Assembly: GCA_902518395.1 (NCBI GenBank)
Contig: CABYFX010000003.1
Location: 1 to 50,118, forward strand
DNA from: an uncultured Pelagibacteraceae bacterium
GTDB taxonomy: Bacteria > Pseudomonadota > Alphaproteobacteria > Pelagibacterales > Pelagibacteraceae
Direction of reading: 5' to 3'
Length of the DNA stretch: 50,118 nucleotides
Shown here: positions 18,768-25,824 of the stretch, piece by piece
Position numbering within the stretch: position 1 is the first letter of the stretch
Layout: the number at the start of each line of letters is the position of its first letter
Position numbers and translations under genes: made by a program
Notes under the pieces: generated by a model
Told to the model about the DNA's origin: nothing
Databases searched by the model: none
What the model saw: the letters and a program-made list of their open reading frames with translations, nothing else

Positions 18768-19999
18768 TGCTTAATTTCGAATATAAGGGAATATCCCATG
18801 GAAAATATGTAGAAGGTCAAATAGAGGCTTTAAATAATTCAGAAGCCGCTCATAAACTAAAAGAAAAAAAAGTAATAATAACAAAATTAACCCAAGCAAA
18901 AAAACAAAAACCTGTTGTTAAAAAAGAAAAAACGTCATTAACATTTGGAACTGGTGTTAAAGCGAAAGATATTCTGGTATTTTGTAAACAATTTTCTACT
19001 ATGCTTAGAGCTGGGTTACCCGTTTTAAATACTTTAGAGATGTTAGAAAATCAGACCACAGCAAAAGGTATGAAAAAAATAATTGGGACTATAAAAAAAG
19101 ATCTTGAATCAGGAAATGCATTATCAAAATGTTTCGAAAAACATTCCAAAGTTTTTGATACGGTTGTAGTGAATTTAATTAAGGCTGGTGAAGCGAGTGG
19201 TAAATTAGATATTTTTTTAAATAGGATAGTTACCAATTTGGAAAAAAAAGAGAAAATTAAATCTCAAATAAAAAGTGCTTTTTTTTATCCTGGGGTTCTC
19301 TTAACAGTAGCTGTTGGTGTTACAGTATTTATGCTTATGAATGTTGTTCCAACATTTGTAGAAATGTATGAAGGTATGGGAATGGGAGATGATCTTCCAA
19401 CTCCCACGGCAGTAATTATGGCCATGAGTGAATTTTTAAGATCAAGTGGTGGTTTAATTTTATTTATATCAATAATAGCTTCCATTATTATTTTTAAAAT
19501 TTTAGTTTCAAAAAGTTATGGTATTAGAAAAGCCTGGCATGCAACAATTCTTAAACTCCCAATCTTTGGAAATTTAATGCAAAAATCAATATTAGCAAAG
19601 GTATCAATCGTATTAGGAAATTTAAATCAAGCAGGAGTAGATTTGATTGAAAGCATAGATATTGCAAAATCTACAACTACTAATACCATTGTAGTTGAGG
19701 CTTTAGAAAATATTAAAAAGGGAGTTTTTTCAGGAGAAACTCTCACTGATTTATTTACCAAGGAAAAAGTTTTTCCTTCTACATTTAGTCAATTAATCTC
19801 AGTAGGAGAACAGACTGGAAGTTTAGATGACATGTTTGGATCTGTTGCAACATACTACGAAGAGGAATTTGATGTAGCTGTTGCAAATTTATCTAGTTTA
19901 ATCGAGCCAATAATGATTGTGTTTATGGGAATTACTATCGGTGGTCTAATGTTAGCTATGTATGCGCCTATATTTAACGTCGGAGCCGTTATAAATTAA
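18767..19999 (+). CDS. pilC: Type IV pilus inner membrane platform protein PilC
   Basis: GspF/PilC family: VFCKQFSTMLRAGLPVL, three TM segments, FPSTFSQLISVGEQTGSLDDM. Confidence 0.92.
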   Translation: MLNFEYKGISHGKYVEGQIEALNNSEAAHKLKEKKVIITKLTQAKKQKPVVKKEKTSLTFGTGVKAKDILVFCKQFSTMLRAGLPVLNTLEMLENQTTAKGMKKIIGTIKKDLESGNALSKCFEKHSKVFDTVVVNLIKAGEASGKLDIFLNRIVTNLEKKEKIKSQIKSAFFYPGVLLTVAVGVTVFMLMNVVPTFVEMYEGMGMGDDLPTPTAVIMAMSEFLRSSGGLILFISIIASIIIFKILVSKSYGIRKAWHATILKLPIFGNLMQKSILAKVSIVLGNLNQAGVDLIESIDIAKSTTTNTIVVEALENIKKGVFSGETLTDLFTKEKVFPSTFSQLISVGEQTGSLDDMFGSVATYYEEEFDVAVANLSSLIEPIMIVFMGITIGGLMLAMYAPIFNVGAVIN

Positions 20000-20033
20000 C
20001 AAATAATTAATATCTTATTTAAGGGGTTTGTTA

Positions 20034-20062
20034 TTGACCTTCTTTTCTAATTTAGATATCTT
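20034..20062 (+). promoter_or_regulatory. Putative sigma70-type promoter of the pilin array
   Basis: TTGACC (20034-20039), 17-nt spacer, TATCTT (20057-20062), 26 bp upstream of first pilin ATG; purine-rich CGGGGG upstream of ATG. Confidence 0.55.
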
Positions 20063-20088
20063 TAACTTTCAAGCTCGGGGGTTGAATT

Positions 20089-20529
20089 ATGAACAATAAA
20101 AATAAAGGATTTACGCTAATTGAATTGTTAGTAGTTGTAGCCATCATTGGTATATTAGCTGCAGTCGGAGTTGTAGCATACAATGGTTATACATCTTCTG
20201 CAAAAACTAATGCAACAAAGACAATGCATTCTCAAGCAGTTAAATATATATCAGCTGAAATACAGAAATGTTCTTTAGGCGAAAGTAAATTTATGGGAAC
20301 CAATCAGGATTGTCCTGCAACAGCAGCAAAAGCTGTAACAGGAGCAGTTAATACTATGACTGATAAAAATCCATTTTCGACAGCGAATAATGCTGTTGTT
20401 TCGAGTGGTTCTTTTGTAGCTGGACAGGTAAGTGTAAGTTCTAGTGGTACTACAATAACAGTTAAAACATGTACAAAATCTGGATGTGGAAGTTCAGATC
20501 AGTTAACTGCAACTATTGCAGTAGATTAA
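20089..20529 (+). CDS. pilA: Type IV pilin 1 (probable major pilin)
   Basis: KGFTLIELLVVVAIIGILAAVGVVAYNGYTSSAK; first gene behind the predicted promoter; TCTKSGC near C-terminus. Confidence 0.88.
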   Translation: MNNKNKGFTLIELLVVVAIIGILAAVGVVAYNGYTSSAKTNATKTMHSQAVKYISAEIQKCSLGESKFMGTNQDCPATAAKAVTGAVNTMTDKNPFSTANNAVVSSGSFVAGQVSVSSSGTTITVKTCTKSGCGSSDQLTATIAVD

Positions 20530-20535
20530 ATTTTC

Positions 20536-20922
20536 ATGAGGCACTACAGCCGAGGGTTCACTCTAATTGAACTTTTGGTTGTAGTTGCCCTTATTGGAAT
20601 ACTTTCAGCAATTGGAATAGTTTCTTATACTAAATACAAAACTTCAGCAGAAAGAAAGCAAGCTGAAATAAGTTTAAACTCAATTTATCTCGCTCAACAA
20701 GAATATAGATCTAATAATTCAGAATATTGCACTACAAATTGTAGTTCGCAAAGCAAAATTATAACTGAATTATTTGATGGAGTAGATGATCTATCTGATC
20801 AGAATTTTACATTTAAAATTAATAATAGGACAGACGGATTTGAAGGCGAAGCAAAGCACAAAACATCCAACTGCACTTTAAAACTAAGTGAAAAAAACCA
20901 ACTAACCAGTAGTAACTGCTAG
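20536..20922 (+). CDS. Type IV pilin 2, divergent (PilE-like)
   Basis: RGFTLIELLVVVALIGILSAIGIVSYTKYKTSAERKQAEISLNSIYLAQQEYRSNN; lacks the VVAYNGYT motif of the others. Confidence 0.85.
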   Translation: MRHYSRGFTLIELLVVVALIGILSAIGIVSYTKYKTSAERKQAEISLNSIYLAQQEYRSNNSEYCTTNCSSQSKIITELFDGVDDLSDQNFTFKINNRTDGFEGEAKHKTSNCTLKLSEKNQLTSSNC

Positions 20923-20925
20923 TTA

Positions 20926-21129
20926 ATGAAAGAGTTCTTATTTTTTAATATTATAATTTCATTTTTAAATATTTTCTTAATTATTTACGCTTACTCATTA
21001 AATTTCTTTCCCAAAAATTGGAGAAGAAAAGTTAATCAAGATACCCTAGTTGGATTAGTATTAATTTTTTCAACAATGTTTACTGGATTAATTTGGGTAA
21101 TTTATTTTTATTATAAAATATTTTTTTAA
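20926..21129 (+). CDS. Small two-TM membrane protein embedded in pilin array
   Basis: 67 aa, two hydrophobic segments; tightly packed between pilin genes. Confidence 0.6.
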   Translation: MKEFLFFNIIISFLNIFLIIYAYSLNFFPKNWRRKVNQDTLVGLVLIFSTMFTGLIWVIYFYYKIFF

Positions 21130-21131
21130 AA

Positions 21132-21695
21132 ATGTATCAAAAAGGATTTACTCTCATAGAACTTTTAGTAGTAGTAGCCATCATTGGTATTCTCTCTGCA
21201 GTTGGAGTAGTTGCTTATGGAAAATACACTGATAGTGCTAAAAATACAATTATTAAGTCTAACCATCATAAAATTAAAGAATTGATAAAAGCAGAAATTG
21301 CAGATTGTCATTTATCAGGCGGAAGAGATTATAAAGTTATAAGATATGAGAGATCTGGAGGAAAAACTTTTAGGGAAAGAGAATATAGATGTCGTTCAGC
21401 TTTTAGTAATCAACTACAGGTGCATTTTTTGGCTTTGGGTTTAAGAGATCCTATAATTCAAGAGTTTAGTTTTTATAAGACTTGGACATATAACGGCACA
21501 GTTTTACCCAATGATGCAGGGGCTGCTTGGTGGGGAACTCCTAGAAAAGAGGCTAAATATCATCCTGCTTATTGGGTTGGAAAAACCTGGATTGAGGAAA
21601 AATGGATAGATGGATCAAGAAATTTAAAGCTAACAAGTTATTTAATGGATGAAACAACCAATATTACCGATACAATTCAGATTCCATTTAAATGA
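21132..21695 (+). CDS. Type IV pilin 3
   Basis: MYQKGFTLIELLVVVAIIGILSAVGVVAYGKYTDSAK. Confidence 0.85.
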   Translation: MYQKGFTLIELLVVVAIIGILSAVGVVAYGKYTDSAKNTIIKSNHHKIKELIKAEIADCHLSGGRDYKVIRYERSGGKTFREREYRCRSAFSNQLQVHFLALGLRDPIIQEFSFYKTWTYNGTVLPNDAGAAWWGTPRKEAKYHPAYWVGKTWIEEKWIDGSRNLKLTSYLMDETTNITDTIQIPFK

Positions 21696-22171
21696 TTAAA
21701 ATTAAAGCATTCACCCTAATAGAACTCCTAGTCGTAGTAGCAATCATCGGTATTCTTGCTGCAGTAGATGTTGTTGCTTATAATGGTCATACAGCTAGTG
21801 CAAAAGAAAAAGATTGTTTAAATCATTATGCAACTTTAAAAAGACTAATTAATCAGCATTGGACTTTGTGAGATATAGATGGAAAAGTGTCTTTGAAAGG
21901 TCAATATACAAATAATAAAGAAGGTACTGCAAGAGATGTATCTTGTTCAAATTTTGGAACCATAGCTGGAGAAACTGTCAAACATTTTACCAACTATGCG
22001 AAGAGTCCATATGAGGACTTAGATTATAATTTAGGAATATTAGGTTATATTGGTGATCCACCTAAAGATGGGCAATTTGCCTATTATCCAGAGTCTGCAG
22101 GATTTAAATTAAGAGTAAGATGTAGAGGAAAAGTTACCTCTCATCAGTGGCCAAAATCTCAGTATCCATAA
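21692..22171 (+). pseudogene. Type IV pilin 4, interrupted by in-frame TGA
   Basis: MIKIKAFTLIELLVVVAIIGILAAVDVVAYNGHTASAK..HWTL*DIDGKVSLKGQYTNN; TGA at 21869-21871 is in frame with 21692 and with the downstream ORF 21887-22171. Confidence 0.8.
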
Positions 22172-22175
22172 TATT

Positions 22176-22730
22176 ATGGAACAAAAAGGTTTTACATTAA
22201 TAGAACTCTTAGTCGTTGTAGCAATCATTGGAATTTTATCTGCAGTTGGTGTAGTTGCCTATAATGGTTACACAAATTCTGCTAAAGAAAAAACAACAGA
22301 ATTAAACTATAAAAATATAAACAAATCATTAATGTTTGAATTTATGAAGTGTGAAATAGATAGTACAAACATAGTTTTTAATAATTATAGTTGTGGAAAT
22401 TCTAATCCACCCCCAACGTCAATGATAAGTACTTATATTAATAAAAGTATGAATATAAAAAACCCCTACTCATCAAACACATCAGGAATAAGCTCAAATC
22501 CTTGCACATTAGGTACAGTATCAATTACAATGCCATCTAAGGGTAATTATTCTGTTAATGTTTATTCTCCTAAAACTCAAAAAATTTCTTCAGCAAATTT
22601 TGGAACTATTTGGACACCAGTAAAAACAAATGCTAAAAATACATGGTCTCAAGTAAATACTGGATGCAAAAACACATGGACACAAATAAAAACTAATGCA
22701 AAAAATACATGGAAAAAAGCTGGACCATAA
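22176..22730 (+). CDS. Type IV pilin 5 with C-terminal 11-aa tandem repeat
   Basis: MEQKGFTLIELLVVVAIIGILSAVGVVAYNGYTNSAK; C-terminus PVKTNAKNTWS/QVNTGCKNTWT/QIKTNAKNTWK. Confidence 0.83.
   Translation: MEQKGFTLIELLVVVAIIGILSAVGVVAYNGYTNSAKEKTTELNYKNINKSLMFEFMKCEIDSTNIVFNNYSCGNSNPPPTSMISTYINKSMNIKNPYSSNTSGISSNPCTLGTVSITMPSKGNYSVNVYSPKTQKISSANFGTIWTPVKTNAKNTWSQVNTGCKNTWTQIKTNAKNTWKKAGP
22617..22715 (+). repeat. 3 x 33-bp imperfect tandem repeat in pilin 5
   Basis: Encodes (P/Q)(V/I)(K/N)T(N/G)(A/C)KNTW(S/T/K) three times. Confidence 0.75.
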
Positions 22731-23190
22731 AGCCTTCACTTTAATAGAACTCTTAGTCGTTGTCGCCATCATCGGTATTCTTGCTGCCGTAGGAGTAGTT
22801 GCTTATAATGGGTATACAAGTAGTGCTAAAAAAAAAGTAGTCTTAACGCAATATGATCAAACAATAAAATATGTAAAAGCTGAAGTAATAAAATGTGACA
22901 TTGGATCAGACACAGTAATGGATGGTCACTTAAAGTGTTCAGAAAAACTAGATAATGATAAGATAGCAAATGGTGTACGTAATGCTTTTGACCAAAAATT
23001 TAATAACCCATATAAATCATGGAGAGAAAATGCTGTAGCAGTAGCATCCCCACCAGTCAATTTAAAATGTGGAGAAAACCATGGAAAAATTGACATCAGC
23101 AATAGAAAATCAGGTTCGAAAACTTTAGTTCGTATTGCCGCTTGTACAGGAGATCCGACTGCACTCTTAACAGAGTTTTTAATTGAATAA
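22696..23190 (+). CDS. Type IV pilin 6
   Basis: MQKIHGKKLDHKAFTLIELLVVVAIIGILAAVGVVAYNGYTSSAK; overlaps end of pilin 5. Confidence 0.8.
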   Translation: MQKIHGKKLDHKAFTLIELLVVVAIIGILAAVGVVAYNGYTSSAKKKVVLTQYDQTIKYVKAEVIKCDIGSDTVMDGHLKCSEKLDNDKIANGVRNAFDQKFNNPYKSWRENAVAVASPPVNLKCGENHGKIDISNRKSGSKTLVRIAACTGDPTALLTEFLIE

Positions 23191-23250
23191 AAAAGCATTC
23201 TCACTAATTACTGCAAGTGATAAAGTAATAATATAAATTTAAGTTGATTA

Positions 23251-23772
23251 ATGAATAAAGCCTTCACCCTAATAGAACTCCTAGTCGTTGTCGCCATCAT
23301 CGGTATTTTAGCTGCAGTAGGAGTAGTTGCTTATAATGGGTATACAAAAAGCGCAAAAGTTAATGCCTCAAAAACTAATCATAGTAATGTTGTAAAATTT
23401 ATTATGACTGAAGTAAAAAAGTGTGACCTGGGACAAGAATTAATTTTAAAATATAGTTTTAGCAAAGCTACCGGAAAGCTTAAATATTCAAATGATGTAT
23501 GTCCTGATATTGTTGCAAACAAAGTATCTAATGTTGCTAGTGCCTTTCATAACCACTTTAATGCACCACACACATGTAACCCTCATGGTCTACTAGATGG
23601 AAGTGGAAACTGTAAACAAGCAGTCGCTGCTGGAGGTAATATTCAAAATGGATCTTTAGGAGAAACTCAAATACATACTTCAGGAAGCAATATTGTAATT
23701 GTCACAAAGGTTTCTGGTACATATAATGTAAATGATGGTGAGGTACTAAAAAATACTATTCAAATTCAATGA
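23251..23772 (+). CDS. Type IV pilin 7
   Basis: MNKAFTLIELLVVVAIIGILAAVGVVAYNGYTKSAK. Confidence 0.87.
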   Translation: MNKAFTLIELLVVVAIIGILAAVGVVAYNGYTKSAKVNASKTNHSNVVKFIMTEVKKCDLGQELILKYSFSKATGKLKYSNDVCPDIVANKVSNVASAFHNHFNAPHTCNPHGLLDGSGNCKQAVAAGGNIQNGSLGETQIHTSGSNIVIVTKVSGTYNVNDGEVLKNTIQIQ

Positions 23773-24299
23773 AGCAAAAAGCCTTCACCCTAATAGAACT
23801 CCTAGTCGTAGTAGCCATCATTGGAATTCTTGCTGCAGTCGGCATGGTTGCTTATAATGGGTATACAGCAAGTGCAAAAAAAAATGCAATTAAACATAAC
23901 TTTAATGAAATTGTTAACTTCATAAGTTTAAATTATACAAAATGTGATTTAGGTGAACCTATAAAGATGAATGATCAATCAGGAAATTCAAAAGATGTAA
24001 CTAGTGGATATTGTAATAATAGCCCTTTGGGTGCTTGTCACATTTTAACAGCTCATTTTAAATCTTTGAAATGGAAAAATCCTTACACAGATCATTATAT
24101 AAAAAACAACGTAGATAGTGAATATGTTCTTCACTGTTCAAATTCTGGGTATCCTTCTTCAAAACTTATGAACAGTCAAGCTGCAGGCTATGTCTTTATA
24201 ACTAATGTATCAGGCTCACCAAAAATTATGAGACTGGAAATGAGATGGGATAATAATTTTAGTGGTGATATGTCGAAGAAAGATATTACAGTACCATAA
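23769..24299 (+). CDS. Type IV pilin 8
   Basis: MKQKAFTLIELLVVVAIIGILAAVGMVAYNGYTASAK. Confidence 0.87.
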   Translation: MKQKAFTLIELLVVVAIIGILAAVGMVAYNGYTASAKKNAIKHNFNEIVNFISLNYTKCDLGEPIKMNDQSGNSKDVTSGYCNNSPLGACHILTAHFKSLKWKNPYTDHYIKNNVDSEYVLHCSNSGYPSSKLMNSQAAGYVFITNVSGSPKIMRLEMRWDNNFSGDMSKKDITVP

Positions 24300-24772
24300 T
24301 GAAGCAAAAAGGATTTACACTTATAGAACTCTTAGTTGTAGTAGCTATCATCGGTATCCTCGCTGCAGTAGGAGTGGTTGCTTATAGTGGTTATACTAAG
24401 AGTGCTAAAGAATCTGCTGTCAAAACACAACATAGTCAAGTTGTTAAATATGTTGCTGCAGAACTTGCTAAATGTAATATTGAGTCGACAGTAATGGAGG
24501 GCAATTTATCCTGTTCAGGCAAAACTTATCAAAATGTTGTTGATGCAATTGTAAAAACTTTTTCAAATTTAGATCACATATATGAACCTGGTAAAACTGT
24601 TGTAACAGATGGTGGAAGCTATAGTAACAATAGTGGATCCACTGGTTTTATTCGATTGCAAAGTCCATACAATCCTAAAACTCATATATTAATTGGAACA
24701 TGTTATGGTGATCCTTGTTTGCTTAACAGAGTTGAGAAATATATCGAAACCATCATACCAATTGACTATTAG
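24299..24772 (+). CDS. Type IV pilin 9
   Basis: MKQKGFTLIELLVVVAIIGILAAVGVVAYSGYTKSAK. Confidence 0.87.
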   Translation: MKQKGFTLIELLVVVAIIGILAAVGVVAYSGYTKSAKESAVKTQHSQVVKYVAAELAKCNIESTVMEGNLSCSGKTYQNVVDAIVKTFSNLDHIYEPGKTVVTDGGSYSNNSGSTGFIRLQSPYNPKTHILIGTCYGDPCLLNRVEKYIETIIPIDY

Positions 24773-24779
24773 ACTATTT

Positions 24780-25304
24780 ATGAAACAAAAAGCGTTCACA
24801 CTGATAGAACTCTTAGTCGTTGTAGCCATCATCGGTATTCTAGCTGCAGTCGGTGTCGTTGCTTATAATGGATATACTAATAGCGCTAATGTCTCAGTAT
24901 CTAAATCTAATCACAATACAGCAGTCAAAAAACTGAATTTATTAATTCAAAAATGCAACATTAGTTCTAATGGCAAAGTAAAACTGATGATGAAAGCTAA
25001 CGATAAGACAGAATATGAAAAAGGTTGTTGGTATGATGTAAACACATATTTGTTATTTAGACAGTATTTTACAAATGATTTAAATAATTCAATTGAATGG
25101 AAAAATAATCATACAAAAGAACCTTGGGGTAGAAATTACGTTGCAATGGAAGGAAATAGTTGGGCATGTACTCAGGAAAAATATATTGGATATGTAAATA
25201 TGGATTATAAAACATCATCAAAGACTATTGAAATTTGTACTTGTATTGATAGCCCGTGCAGTGATAATTCAAACATTAAGAAATATGAAACACAGTGGAA
25301 ATAA
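24780..25304 (+). CDS. Type IV pilin 10 (start corrected from 24693)
   Basis: ATG at 24780 gives MKQKAFTLIELLVVVAIIGILAAVGVVAYNGYTNSAN. Confidence 0.85.
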   Translation: MKQKAFTLIELLVVVAIIGILAAVGVVAYNGYTNSANVSVSKSNHNTAVKKLNLLIQKCNISSNGKVKLMMKANDKTEYEKGCWYDVNTYLLFRQYFTNDLNNSIEWKNNHTKEPWGRNYVAMEGNSWACTQEKYIGYVNMDYKTSSKTIEICTCIDSPCSDNSNIKKYETQWK

Positions 25305-25824
25305 AAATTTTAGAGCCTTTACTCTAATAGAACTATTAGTCGTTGTAGCCATTATAGGTATTTTATCTGCTGTAGGAGTGGTGGCTTATAATGGTTACAC
25401 CTCAAGCGCCAATGCTTCAGTAACAAAGTCAAATCATAAAATAGTCGTTAAAGAAGTAAAATTGGTAATTACGAATTGTGAAATTGGTGGCACTGTTCAA
25501 TTAATGAGTACGTTAAATAGTAAAAATTATAGCTCGCATACTTGCTATGGAAATGTCCAAGCTTTTTTTCCAGAATATTTTAAAAATCATATAAATAACA
25601 TGATGGATTGGAGTAATTCGTCTAGTATAAGCAACTGGAATGGAAAAAACATGTACGTTTTACAAGAAGGGAATATGTCAAACACACATGCAGGTTTTGT
25701 CTTTTTACAAGTACCGTCAAACTCAAATAGAGAAGTATGGGTAAATATGTTTACATGTTTTAAATCACCATGCAACAAAGCTGAAAACAGAATCGAAGAT
25801 CAAGTATCTTTTTATCAATGGTAA
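25285..25824 (+). CDS. Type IV pilin 11 (start corrected from 25228)
   Basis: ATG at 25285 gives MKHSGNKNFRAFTLIELLVVVAIIGILSAVGVVAYNGYTSSAN. Confidence 0.82.
   Translation: MKHSGNKNFRAFTLIELLVVVAIIGILSAVGVVAYNGYTSSANASVTKSNHKIVVKEVKLVITNCEIGGTVQLMSTLNSKNYSSHTCYGNVQAFFPEYFKNHINNMMDWSNSSSISNWNGKNMYVLQEGNMSNTHAGFVFLQVPSNSNREVWVNMFTCFKSPCNKAENRIEDQVSFYQW

Noticed and set aside
21869-21871. TGA recoding (Trp or selenocysteine) in pilin 4
   Set aside because: TGA terminates neighbouring genes, the copy carries other substitutions in invariant positions, and no SECIS-like hairpin was evident by eye.
24693-24779. Upstream extension of pilin 10 ORF (MEHVMVILVCLTELRNISK...)
   Set aside because: This is pilin 9 coding sequence read in another frame; the standard leader ATG is at 24780.
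25228-25284. Upstream extension of pilin 11 ORF (MKFVLVLIARAVIIQ...)
   Set aside because: Overlaps the pilin 10 tail in another frame; ATG 25285 gives a normal prepilin leader.
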